Source of the DNA: UMGS1696 sp963643035
GTDB taxonomy: Bacteria > Bacillota > Clostridia > Oscillospirales > CAG-272
Reading direction: 5' to 3'
DNA length: 40,480 bases
NCBI GenBank assembly: GCA_963643035.1
Contig: CAVIKO010000019.1
Coordinates: 1 to 40,480 of the forward strand
The notes below the pieces were generated by a model. That model made no database searches. It was not told the origin of the DNA and was given only the letters and a program-made list of their open reading frames with translations. Made by a program: the position numbers and the translations under genes. Below are positions 17,191 through 25,019 of this stretch, one piece after another (positions within the stretch are counted from its first letter, which is position 1; each line of letters begins with the position of its first letter).

Positions 17191-18297
17191 TCAAGGCTCT
17201 TCCGTATCCTCTGTGTCCCGATATTCGCCGAGGGAGAGCTGTCCATCCACCACAGCTTCGCTTAAGACATTTTTCGGACGGAACGGCAGTCCTACATGAG
17301 CGTAGCCTTGCCTTGTCACCATACGACCGCGAGGCGTCCGGCTCAGAAAGCCAAGCTGCAAAAGGTACGGCTCATACACATCCTCAAGCGTTACCGCCTC
17401 TTCTCCGATCGTAGCGGCGAGTGTATCCAGTCCTACCGGACCGCCATCGTAGAATCGAATGATGGTTTCCAGCATCCGCCGGTCGGTGTTGTCCAGACCA
17501 AGCTCGTCGATCTCCAACATTCGTAACGCGTCTTGTGCGATGTCGAGTGTGATCTTGCCATTTCCGCGTACCTGCGCGTAGTCACGTACACGCTTGAGAA
17601 GACGGTTGGCGATACGAGGCGTACCGCGGGAGCGGGAAGCAATTTCCAAGGCACCGTCCGCCGTGATCGGCACATCTAAAATTCCCGCGCTGCGGGACAC
17701 AATGGTGGACAATTCCTCAGGTGTGTACAGCTCCAGTCGCAAAAGCACGCCGAAGCGGTCGCGCAGCGGTGTGGAAAGCTGGCCGGCACGGGTCGTGGCG
17801 CCGATCAGGGTGAAGCGTGGCAGAGAAAGATGGATGCTGCGCGCGGCTGGTCCCTTGCCGATGACAAGATCGAGTGCGAAATCCTCCATTGCCGGATAGA
17901 GAATCTCTTCGACAGCACGAGACAAGCGATGAATCTCGTCGATGAAGAGGACATCGCCCTCCCCAAGATTGGCGAGCAGCGCAGTTAGATCTCCCTTTTT
18001 CTCAATGGCGGGTCCCGACGTGATGTGCAGGTTTACTCCCATTTCGGTGGAAATGATCCCTGATAGGGTAGTTTTTCCAAGTCCAGGAGGCCCGTAAAGC
18101 AGCACATGATCGAGCGTATCTCCGCGCAGTTTAGCGGCGTCGATGTAGATTTGCAGAACCTCCTTCGCTTTTTCCTGACCGATATATTCACTTAATGTAT
18201 GTGGTCGGAGCGAATTGTCGTTTTCCGCATCCTCTGCCGTATAGCTTGAAGAAACGATCCGGCTTTCCAAATCCAAATCCAATTCGTTGTTGTCCAA
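17191..18297 (-). CDS. ruvB: Holliday junction branch-migration ATPase RuvB
   Basis: Hexameric AAA+ motor that drives branch migration with RuvA. 368 residues: an N-terminal acidic tail, the AAA+ module with Walker A GPPGLGKTT (about 69-77) and Walker B VLFIDEIHRL, sensor TLIGATTRAGQLSTPLRDRFG, and the C-terminal winged-helix (ETIIRFYDGGPVGLDTLAATIGE...YLLQLGFLSRTPRGR). The start is a TTG at 18297: AAAGGAG lies 6 bases upstream and no ATG fits, so this is a real non-ATG start. It follows ruvA by 102 bases. The pairing of ruvA and ruvB on one strand is the standard arrangement. Confidence 0.96.
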   Translation of the reverse strand: MDNNELDLDLESRIVSSSYTAEDAENDNSLRPHTLSEYIGQEKAKEVLQIYIDAAKLRGDTLDHVLLYGPPGLGKTTLSGIISTEMGVNLHITSGPAIEKKGDLTALLANLGEGDVLFIDEIHRLSRAVEEILYPAMEDFALDLVIGKGPAARSIHLSLPRFTLIGATTRAGQLSTPLRDRFGVLLRLELYTPEELSTIVSRSAGILDVPITADGALEIASRSRGTPRIANRLLKRVRDYAQVRGNGKITLDIAQDALRMLEIDELGLDNTDRRMLETIIRFYDGGPVGLDTLAATIGEEAVTLEDVYEPYLLQLGFLSRTPRGRMVTRQGYAHVGLPFRPKNVLSEAVVDGQLSLGEYRDTEDTEEP

Positions 18298-18399
18298 GAG
18301 CTGCTCCTTTCCAATCGGGATAAATACCTTTTATCCGCAAATGCTATCGTCAGAAAATGACGATCTGTTTCCGGGGGTATCAAGAAAAATCTACTGCGG

Positions 18400-19050
18400 T
18401 TACTTCATCAACTGTGTGAGGGCTTTTTTGATAATGTCTTCCAAAGAATCCTCTGTTGAAGCGTTTTTCAGAGCGGCGACGATTTCCGAACGGGAATAGC
18501 CAAGTACCGCGAGAGCCTCCTTGGCATCCGACAGCTTTGCTGTATTCGGAGAGGGTGCCTGTTTCGGTGCGGTCGGCGCATCCGGAATACCGTCCGTCTC
18601 CGGATAGAGCTTGGCAAATTTGCTCTTCAGTTCCAGAATCACGCGCGCTGCTGTCTTAGCACCGACACCGGGAGCCTTGGAAATGAATTTGGTGTCTTCT
18701 GCTGCAATGCTCATAGCAAGTCTGCGCGGTGTCATCAGCGATAGAATCGACATTGCGGCTTTCGGGCCGACACCAGATACGGAAATGAGCAGTTCAAAAA
18801 CGTCTTTTTCTTCTTTTGTGTAAAAACCAAACAGATCGAGATTGTCCTCCCGCAATACCATATGGGTATACAGGCGGACTTTTTGGGCGTTTGGAATTTC
18901 TTCCCCATCTGCACGATAGGCAGGGGAGGGAAGATATTGCAACGTTCCTGCCGACACCTGTACCTGATAGCCGACCCCACCGCATTCTACAATAACCATG
19001 CAGGATACGGGGTCAACCGCGAAAACCAAACCGTATAATGTTGCAATCAT
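18400..19050 (-). CDS. ruvA: Holliday junction DNA-binding protein RuvA
   Basis: Tetrameric protein that binds four-way junctions and loads RuvB. 216 residues: N-terminal OB domain (MIATLYGLVFAV...VECGGVGYQVQV), the tandem helix-hairpin-helix region (LLISVSGVGPKAAMSILS and FISKAPGVGAKTAARVILEL), and the C-terminal RuvB-contacting domain (DAKEALAVLGYSRSEIVAAL). I chose ATG 19050 as the family start, with TTGAGGAT upstream; the frame continues 5' into the preceding gene but without homology. It starts 10 bases after the stop of the YfhO-like gene, so the large membrane protein and ruvAB share a transcript. Confidence 0.95.
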   Translation of the reverse strand: MIATLYGLVFAVDPVSCMVIVECGGVGYQVQVSAGTLQYLPSPAYRADGEEIPNAQKVRLYTHMVLREDNLDLFGFYTKEEKDVFELLISVSGVGPKAAMSILSLMTPRRLAMSIAAEDTKFISKAPGVGAKTAARVILELKSKFAKLYPETDGIPDAPTAPKQAPSPNTAKLSDAKEALAVLGYSRSEIVAALKNASTEDSLEDIIKKALTQLMK

Positions 19051-19060
19051 AGCTTTATCC

Positions 19061-21913
19061 TCAACCTGCAAAATCTCTGCGTCGCCAATCCCAGTAAGAG
19101 AGTCCCGCATAAGCAACGATACCGATGGCGGACAGCAAGATTCCATATTTTACGCAATCCGGGCGGTATTTCAGCACAACAGTATGCTCGCCGGGTGTAG
19201 CTGCAAATCCGAGCAGCGCGTCCGCAATACAGAACGTTTCCGTCTGTTCGCCGTCCACTGTGACAATCCAGCCTGCATCGTATGGGATGCTTGTGAAAAC
19301 AGTGTCCATTCCCTCAGACAATGTGATGGTACCGTCGATCCGGTCGTCACGCTTAGAAACGGCGGTCATGGAACCTGCGGATAACCGTTCCATCGCATCG
19401 CGGAACGTATCTTCGTGGAAGTACCAGAAGTAGTCACAGCCGGACGCAAGGTAAATCTCCTCCTCATCCAGATAGAGCGCAAATTCATGTTCTCCGTTCT
19501 CAAGAATGCCCAGCTCCTGTACACAGAACGAATCGTCCGTGAAAAATTTGCCTACGTTACCCTTGTCGAGCTTCATTGTGGCATCACGCGGATAGTCACT
19601 CGGAAAATACACATACAGCGGAAGGGATTCTGTTATGTCCAGTTCATATACAATTTTCGCCGTAAGACCGCTGCCATCTGTTGTGTAGCCTCTGTGACCG
19701 GTCGTGAATGTTGGATCCAGTCCCGGTGTGGAGGTCTCGCGCGCATCCACCGGCGTGAATACCTCGATTTCCTCTCCCAGCATTGCGGAGAGCATGTGGT
19801 TCATCATCTCAAATGGTGTACGGTATTCCACAGCGTTTGCGTATTGTGAGGCAATCGTCGCGGTTCCGGCATCCTCGCACTTTTTTTCATCGTCCGCGCG
19901 ATATTCCGCGTAATCCCGGATCGCGCTGCTTGTGCCGAATGCGATCCCAAGTGTGAACGGATTTTCATAGATCTCAAGCGCGTCGTTTTCGCTGCCGGTG
20001 AGGGAGGAATCCGCGATATGGGTATAGAGCGTATCCACATAATCAGGTACATAATCGTTCGTCATACGATCCACGAGCAGATAACGCACGTCAAAAATCG
20101 CGTCGGAAACAGGAGTGCCGCCATAGTACATCGACCAGTGCGAACGTGCGGACAGACCGATGTTGTGCAAAAACGTGATGGTTTTTGCATTGAGCGTGGA
20201 GGTGGAGTTGGACAGTCCGTTAATATCAATGGCAAAATTGTCGTTTTTCTTGCGGTGGGAGGTTTTCTCCGCACGATAGAAGCTGTCCGCTCCGTATTTC
20301 TCCGCGTCAATGGCTTTTACCATATCAGATGCGGCGGAATATTTGTCCACAAAATTCCGGTACGACCGCCGTGTGGTGAACGAGACATCCGCATCCAGAG
20401 AGTACGTCATTGCCACGCCGTTCAGCACCATCTCAAAGACGATGAGCATAACTAGCAGCAGTTCCCGATTCGTGTACAGAGATACGGCGTCCTGATTCGA
20501 CTTGCGCAGCGCAAACGGCACACAGACGGCATACGCGGCGATGAAGAAAATGCCTGCCCATACGGTAAGAAAATCATCGACGTTTTCGTATTCCATCGCC
20601 TGCATCACCAGAAGCAGGACAACGGAGAACATCGCTGTGACGCCGATCTTACGTACACCTGTCTCCCGCAGATACCGGAAAGCGTCATAGGTACAGAGAA
20701 CGGCGAAAAAGACAAACATAAAGGCAAAACGTGCGTTGAGCCAGTTCGGACGTTGGAAGCCATGCCAGAGAATGTCTAAGATGCTGAGATTGAAGCTCAG
20801 AAAGAAGAACGAAAGGGTGATAAGGGAGCCGAGCTTTTTTCGCAGCGTGATTTTCGGGCAGAGGAAGTATAACGGCAGCAAAAGCGGCATCAGCGTCCCG
20901 CAGAAGAAAAACGGCATACCAGATGGCCGCACACTGTCATAAGAGCCGAAGAACGCCTTTGTCAGCATTTCCAGCCAATCAAAGAGTTGTTTTGCCTCGT
21001 ATTTTGGCTCGGAAAATGTGAGTTTTCCAAACGAGAGACTGTAGTATACCGGCAAGAGGATCATTGCGGCGATCATCACGGCAAGGAGCGAAAAGAGGAG
21101 CATCCGCAATAAGGTTTTCCCAAATGCGTGCTTCGCCATGTGGGGATTTCTCTCTTCCGGTGTGAGTGTGGCATATCGGATGAAGAAATAGACCGCGAGA
21201 AAGAAACAGGTCATGTAGCCAATGTAGAAATTAGAAAGGATGGCTAGTGCAAGGGAACAAACATACAGTCGGAAGCGTCCCTCACGGATCAACGCGTCCA
21301 TGCCGAGCAGGATAAAAGGAAAGAGGATCACGTTGTCAATCCACATTACATTGTGCTGCATCACGACCACATACGCTGACAATGCATAGAAGAGGGAGAA
21401 AGCGACCATCCACACAGGACGCGCCTGTCTTGTTTTCATTAGGTAATAGCCGAATGAAAAACCACAGAGCCCCGTTTTGACCACAAGTAGGAGAAAGAGT
21501 GCCTCCGTCATCCATGCTTTAGGCAACAGTGCAACCAAAACCGACAAAGGGCTGGACAGATAGTAGGCGAAAATGCCGAGAAATTCCCCACCGAGAGCGC
21601 GTTCAAAGGAATAGAGTAGGGAATCGCCGGACACGATTACATTGCGCAGCTTTTCAAAATAATACACATATTGCGCGTTCAGATCGAGAACCAGCACCGC
21701 ATTGTCTCCGGCGGGCCAGACCTGTGTGCAGAGATAGACAAGGGTCATCAGAAGCGCAGGCAGGAAAAAGCAGAGAGATAATACCTTGCGCATGGAGGGC
21801 ATATGGGTGTAACGTCTGTTCTCAAGAAGCGATGGATCATTGTCCTCTGTCGGTATAAAGGCATCAGGCGTATAGCTTGTTGTGTCGTTCGGATAGATTT
21901 CTTTTCCATTCAT
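19061..21913 (-). CDS. YfhO-family large membrane protein
   Basis: 950 residues. After a hydrophilic N-terminal tail of about 40 residues there are twelve or more hydrophobic segments up to about residue 520, then a large extracytoplasmic domain and a final membrane helix (KYGILLSAIGIVAYAGLSYW). The first loop DLNAQYVYYFEKLR and the segment GFSFGYYLMKTRQ are typical of YfhO proteins, a GT-C-like family. In Firmicutes YfhO has been linked to glycosylation of lipoteichoic acid; a lipid-linked sugar transfer role is therefore the best guess, from family knowledge only. The ATG overlaps the stop of the DUF951 gene by 4 bases, and the stop is 10 bases before ruvA. GGAGG lies 12 bases upstream of the ATG, a little far, and coupling to the upstream gene may help initiation. 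Confidence 0.85.
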   Translation of the reverse strand: MNGKEIYPNDTTSYTPDAFIPTEDNDPSLLENRRYTHMPSMRKVLSLCFFLPALLMTLVYLCTQVWPAGDNAVLVLDLNAQYVYYFEKLRNVIVSGDSLLYSFERALGGEFLGIFAYYLSSPLSVLVALLPKAWMTEALFLLLVVKTGLCGFSFGYYLMKTRQARPVWMVAFSLFYALSAYVVVMQHNVMWIDNVILFPFILLGMDALIREGRFRLYVCSLALAILSNFYIGYMTCFFLAVYFFIRYATLTPEERNPHMAKHAFGKTLLRMLLFSLLAVMIAAMILLPVYYSLSFGKLTFSEPKYEAKQLFDWLEMLTKAFFGSYDSVRPSGMPFFFCGTLMPLLLPLYFLCPKITLRKKLGSLITLSFFFLSFNLSILDILWHGFQRPNWLNARFAFMFVFFAVLCTYDAFRYLRETGVRKIGVTAMFSVVLLLVMQAMEYENVDDFLTVWAGIFFIAAYAVCVPFALRKSNQDAVSLYTNRELLLVMLIVFEMVLNGVAMTYSLDADVSFTTRRSYRNFVDKYSAASDMVKAIDAEKYGADSFYRAEKTSHRKKNDNFAIDINGLSNSTSTLNAKTITFLHNIGLSARSHWSMYYGGTPVSDAIFDVRYLLVDRMTNDYVPDYVDTLYTHIADSSLTGSENDALEIYENPFTLGIAFGTSSAIRDYAEYRADDEKKCEDAGTATIASQYANAVEYRTPFEMMNHMLSAMLGEEIEVFTPVDARETSTPGLDPTFTTGHRGYTTDGSGLTAKIVYELDITESLPLYVYFPSDYPRDATMKLDKGNVGKFFTDDSFCVQELGILENGEHEFALYLDEEEIYLASGCDYFWYFHEDTFRDAMERLSAGSMTAVSKRDDRIDGTITLSEGMDTVFTSIPYDAGWIVTVDGEQTETFCIADALLGFAATPGEHTVVLKYRPDCVKYGILLSAIGIVAYAGLSYWDWRRRDFAG

Positions 21914-22152
21914 GATTCATGCAATCCTCCGTTTCCATTCTCTCTGCCGACTGTCTCTTCAGCGGCAGGATGTCGCTTTTTGGTCGCTTTCTCCACCTTT
22001 TCGCGCGGTAAAGTCATATCCCGACCACAGCCGCAGCAAATCAGTCGAATGTCGCTGCCGATGCGCATCACGGTAAACCGCCGACTGCCGCAGGGATGCT
22101 CTTTTTTGAACTCCAGTATATCACCAACCGCCAAAGGAAGAATCTGTGCCAT
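21910..22152 (-). CDS. DUF951 family protein
   Basis: 80-residue cytoplasmic protein. The core LAVGDILEFKKEHPCGSRRFTVMRIGSDIRLICCGCGRDMTLPREKVEK matches the DUF951 family: a conserved KKxHPCG turn, RxGxDI, and a C-x-x-C-G pair (CCGCGR). Family members are small, usually about 60-70 residues, and are found near ychF or membrane genes in Firmicutes; no function is established. Here it has an extra hydrophilic tail of about 20 residues. The start ATG 22152 has GAGGT upstream. It overlaps the YfhO-like gene by ATGA. Its promoter region is cut by an assembly gap 37 bases upstream. Confidence 0.85.
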   Translation of the reverse strand: MAQILPLAVGDILEFKKEHPCGSRRFTVMRIGSDIRLICCGCGRDMTLPREKVEKATKKRHPAAEETVGRENGNGGLHES

Positions 22153-22188
22153 GCTTGCTACCTCACAAAACAATGTACAATGTATTAT

Positions 22189-22198
22189 NNNNNNNNNN
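22189..22198. other. Assembly gap (10 N)
   Basis: Ten N. The true distance and even the adjacency of the two flanks are uncertain. Confidence 0.99.
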
Positions 22199-22480
22199 GC
22201 AATAGATTTTGTAAATTTTGGAAACGCTTGTTCTGCTTTGGGTGGATGCCTGATAGGGAAACATACGTAAAATGTTCGGAAAATCATGAAGTCGCTGCCA
22301 TCCACTATGGCGATGGCACCTTTGTGACAGTCAACACAGCCACCACAGCCGAATCATTCAGAACCTCCTCAGTTGAACTCACCGAGAAAATCTGCGCTTC
22401 AGCGAAAAGCTCACACACATGGGATATCGCACCACACGGGATAAGATCATGTCCTATTTTTCCGCGGAGGTACAGTGGCT
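22199..22480 (+). pseudogene. Remnant of a Crp/Fnr-type transcription regulator gene
   Basis: In one frame (codons beginning at 22356) the sequence reads IIQNLLS, then an in-frame TGA at 22374-22376, then THRENLRFSEKLTHMGYR and TTRDKIMSYFSAE up to 22469. This is the dimer helix and hinge before the helix-turn-helix of Crp/Fnr regulators (pattern NLL...L..EN...EKL.H...RTTR.K..SYLSA). The expected helix-turn-helix that should follow is absent; instead the frame runs into the minus-strand terminator. The 5' part is lost in or before the assembly gap. An in-frame stop plus 3' truncation indicate a decayed gene, unless the gap joined unrelated pieces. Confidence 0.55.
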
Positions 22481-22518
22481 TGAAACATACGAATTTATAC
22501 AATTACGAACGGACCAAC

Positions 22519-22560
22519 AAAAAAACGGCCTTACTCCCGATGAGATCAGGAGCAAAGCCG
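22519..22560 (-). terminator. Strong intrinsic terminator of the DUF1700/DUF4097/TSCPD operon
   Basis: On the minus strand the arms at 22560-22549 and 22538-22526 form about 12 pairs (two G-U) with a 10-base loop, followed by seven U (22525-22519). It lies about 87 bases after the TSCPD gene. Confidence 0.88.
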
Positions 22561-22646
22561 CGGTATTTAAGATATTTCTGTGTTAGGTGCTTGTTTTTCT
22601 TGTCTAAATCCTTGGGGATTGATCCATTTTTATGCGGGTGGAAGAA

Positions 22647-22945
22647 TCATTTCTCCGCCAGAGCTGCTTTCAATGCTTTGGCAAGTTGATCGCCACAGGA
22701 AGTCGGCTTCGGACCGCACGTGTTGCCTTCCAGCAGCGCGATCACTTTTTCCGCTGGCATTCCTTCCACGAGTTTAGAGATTGCTTTCAGATTGCCGTTG
22801 CAGCCGCCCGTGAAAACAACGCTGTGAATGATACCGTCATCCAGGCGGAACNNNNNNNNNNNNNNNNNNNNNNNNNNNNNNNNNNNNNNNNNNNNNNNNN
22901 NNNNATCGAGCTGCAAGTTCCCTTGGTCTTATATGTATATTCCAT
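22647..22945 (-). CDS. TSCPD domain-containing protein (interrupted by an assembly gap)
   Basis: Small cytoplasmic protein. Both sides of the N-run belong to one gene. The start side reads MEYTYKTKGTCSS from ATG 22945 (AAAGGAG upstream). The other side reads FRLDDGIIHSVVFTGGCNGN, later NTCGPKPTSCGDQLAKAL. GTCS, FTGGCNGN and TSCGDQLA are the signature segments of the TIGR03905-type TSCPD family, usually about 80-85 residues. The domain also occurs at the end of some ribonucleotide reductases; the stand-alone form has no proven role, though its conserved cysteines suggest metal or redox chemistry. With 53 N the two halves are out of frame; about 6 missing bases would restore a protein of about 83 residues. 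It is the last gene before the terminator. Confidence 0.85.
22852..22904. other. Assembly gap (53 N) inside the TSCPD gene
   Basis: Fifty-three N within a coding sequence. The family alignment suggests that far fewer bases, of the order of six, are really missing. Confidence 0.99.
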
Positions 22946-22996
22946 TATAATGATACTCCTTTATTATGTGTTTGTGTGGTTGCGAGATGCAAACGC

Positions 22997-23974
22997 TCAC
23001 TCTGTCGTTTCTGATTCTGTCTCTGTCGTCGTACCGCTTGTGTCGTAGCTGCTGCCGGGGATCGGGGATGTGGCGTTTTGCAGGGCGATCGTGCCGCTTT
23101 CTGTATGGACGATCCAAGTCGCCCCGTTGGATGCGGATTGGCTGAATGAATTGCCCAGCGCGTTGCCGTTGATGTACACGGTTCCGTTATCGCTCGTCAA
23201 ATCGCAGTTGAAGGTGGAAACCGCCTGTGTGGTTGTGATGTCTGTCATGCCGTCCGTGTAGGTAAGCTCCGCACGGTTGACAAATACGCTCTCTCCTTTG
23301 ATCTGCAGCTGTGAACAGTTCACGAGCCATTTGGCAATGCGGGTGGATTTCAGTTCCATCGTCAGTTCCTCTCCGGTGATCTGGAAGTTGGAACTGACGT
23401 TCACGGTATCCATGCTGATCGAGCCATGGGGAATGTTGACCTTATAATCAGCACCGCCGGAAAGCTTTTCAAGATAGATTTTGCAATTATCGCCCTGGAT
23501 GTCAAGCAACTTAAGCGTACCGGTGGAGGGGGTAAGATATACACGGATAATCTTTTCTCCAGTCGTTTTCCGGTTGTTGAAATTCACGATGTAACGCATT
23601 CCACGAAACGAGAAGCCGTTTTCCCAGAATTTGAACATGGACAGAACATCCGGTACCTCATCAAAGGAAAATACCTGGTTCGCGTGGGTTGCGGTGTAGT
23701 AGCTGTCGCGGAAATTGACAATCTCCACGTATGGTTCGGACAGATCGCTTTGTCCATATAGGTAGATCGATGCATCGTTCACATTCAGTTCGATTTTGGA
23801 AACCTCCTCATTTTCGTTGAAAGTGAAGCGGTTGACCAGTCCCTCCTCTTTTTTTTCAGAGAAGAGCAGCTCCCCATTTGCCGAAGCCATGTTTTTTGCG
23901 ATCAAACAGGTGGAAAAGCCGATCACGATCAGCATGACGGAGATAATCAACGCAATGATGGATGCTGGTTTCAT
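22997..23974 (-). CDS. Membrane-anchored DUF4097-like beta-repeat protein
   Basis: 325 residues. One N-terminal membrane anchor (IIALIISVMLIVIGFSTCLIA, about 7-27) is followed by a long extracytoplasmic region rich in short beta strands (KIELNVNDASIYLYG, LKLLDIQGDNCKIYLEKL, VNIPHGSISMDTVNVSSN, FNCDLTSDNGTVYING) with the stepwise repeat pattern of DUF4097-type adhesin-like proteins. The last 20 residues are Ser/Thr/Glu-rich. DUF4097 proteins commonly pair with a DUF1700 protein and a PadR regulator. Here it overlaps the upstream DUF1700-like gene by 4 bases (ATGA) but no PadR gene is visible. Function unknown; envelope-stress sensing is the usual suggestion for this arrangement and is inference. 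Confidence 0.7.
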   Translation of the reverse strand: MKPASIIALIISVMLIVIGFSTCLIAKNMASANGELLFSEKKEEGLVNRFTFNENEEVSKIELNVNDASIYLYGQSDLSEPYVEIVNFRDSYYTATHANQVFSFDEVPDVLSMFKFWENGFSFRGMRYIVNFNNRKTTGEKIIRVYLTPSTGTLKLLDIQGDNCKIYLEKLSGGADYKVNIPHGSISMDTVNVSSNFQITGEELTMELKSTRIAKWLVNCSQLQIKGESVFVNRAELTYTDGMTDITTTQAVSTFNCDLTSDNGTVYINGNALGNSFSQSASNGATWIVHTESGTIALQNATSPIPGSSYDTSGTTTETESETTE

Positions 23975-24741
23975 AACTTATAGCACTCCCTTCTGACCAC
24001 GTAAAAGAGTTGTCGGAGCTTTCCGAACACGAATCCGAAGAACACGGTGAGCCAGCGCATGACCCACGGCAGGAAACGAACGGCGGCGTTGTAGAGGATT
24101 ACCGCGGTGAAAAGAACCGCGCCAGCGATCATAACGCCAAGTCCGATTTCGTATACCCCTGCCGCCACAAAGGAGAACAGCTGTGTGATGCCGTAGATGA
24201 TGCCTACCAGAGATACGCCGCAGCCAACGGCAACAATGGCGATCAGTGCGAGAACAAAACCGATAATGGCACCGATTAAAGCGATGTAGCATATACCGAA
24301 CAGCGCAATGATGAGAGAAAGAACGGCGAATATAAACGGAAGTGCAAGGATAAAGCCTCCCCAAAAGATCACGCTGCCTCGGGCGGTTTTGTCCGCACTC
24401 TCGGGAGGAGCGAAAAAGTCCGCTGCATTTTGCACAGGCTTTTGCGATGGGGCGGGAGACAGCTGTATCGGAGTCTCCGTGCGTTCTTGTGGGCGGTTCG
24501 ATTCCTCCGGCGGCCTTGTATCTGCCGGACGCGGGACAGATTTGTTTTTTGCGAGAATGGACGCGATTCCATCAGCGATCTCTTCAACTTCTTCGCTGGA
24601 TGTGATGTTTTCAATTTCGGCACGATCCTCATCGGTAAAAGTTTTCGCGAGCGTTGCCACCTGTCGTTTGGCGTTCTCCGGCGGTATGCCGCGTTTGATC
24701 AGCGAGGATTCCAATCCCGTACAGAAAAGACTCAGATCCAT
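23971..24741 (-). CDS. DUF1700-like (HAAS) multi-pass membrane protein
   Basis: 256 residues. The N-terminal 65 or so residues (MDLSLFCTGLESSLIKRGIP, then EEVEEIADGIASIL) form a small helical domain resembling the HAAS signalling module of DUF1700 proteins. A Pro/Glu-rich linker of about 60 residues follows, then three to four membrane helices (FWGGFILALPFIFAVLSLII; ALIGAIIGFVLALIAIVAVG; VYEIGLGVMIAGAVLFTAVIL; and a weaker last one). AGAGGTG lies upstream of the ATG. The following gene starts within its stop codon. The pairing with a DUF4097-like protein is the main support for the family call; direct similarity is moderate. It may pass signals from the envelope to a cytoplasmic partner that is not encoded here. 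Confidence 0.65.
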   Translation of the reverse strand: MDLSLFCTGLESSLIKRGIPPENAKRQVATLAKTFTDEDRAEIENITSSEEVEEIADGIASILAKNKSVPRPADTRPPEESNRPQERTETPIQLSPAPSQKPVQNAADFFAPPESADKTARGSVIFWGGFILALPFIFAVLSLIIALFGICYIALIGAIIGFVLALIAIVAVGCGVSLVGIIYGITQLFSFVAAGVYEIGLGVMIAGAVLFTAVILYNAAVRFLPWVMRWLTVFFGFVFGKLRQLFYVVRRECYKL

Positions 24742-24934
24742 TTGTAGGCTTCACCTCTCTTGTGTTTTGTTTTTTTATACAGTCGAATAATTGTTTTGTA
24801 GGCGATAAGCGTAATGCAGTTGGAAAGCCATAGATGCGCTGCATTCAGGTTGTTTTTGAGGAGGTATCATAAGACCCATACATCCGAGCTTTTTGACACA
24901 AAAGCACAACGGGCCTCCCTACAAAAAATCATCA

Positions 24935-24963
24935 TAGACATTTCAACGGAAATATGGTATAAT
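24935..24963 (+). promoter_or_regulatory. Sigma-A promoter of trmB
   Basis: TAGACA (24935-24940) and a perfect TATAAT (24958-24963) are spaced 17 bases apart, about 57 bases before the trmB ATG. The rest of 24742-24934, between the divergent genes, holds no gene; it has a TTGACA at 24893-24898 without a matching -10. Confidence 0.75.
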
Positions 24964-25019
24964 AACGGTATCTGCAACGCTCTTACTATATTTTATCAAA
25001 AAACGGAGAAATAATCAAT

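Noticed and set aside
16904..17299. Open frames between the T-box promoter and ruvB (plus-strand 131 codons; minus-strand 16964-17194 from a TTG)
   Set aside because: Neither has a ribosome site or a recognisable protein pattern. The plus-strand frame runs into ruvB on the other strand, and the region contains a probable ruvB terminator.
22199..22570. Plus-strand frame running on from the Crp/Fnr remnant (EVQWLETYEF...LTPDEIRSKAAVF)
   Set aside because: The last 20 or so codons are simply the minus-strand terminator hairpin read in the other direction, so they are not part of a protein.
24776..24910. Another copy of the inverted-repeat family upstream of trmB
   Set aside because: Only GCTGCATTCAGG and CTTTTTGACACAAAAG resemble the family, with wrong spacing; too weak to call.
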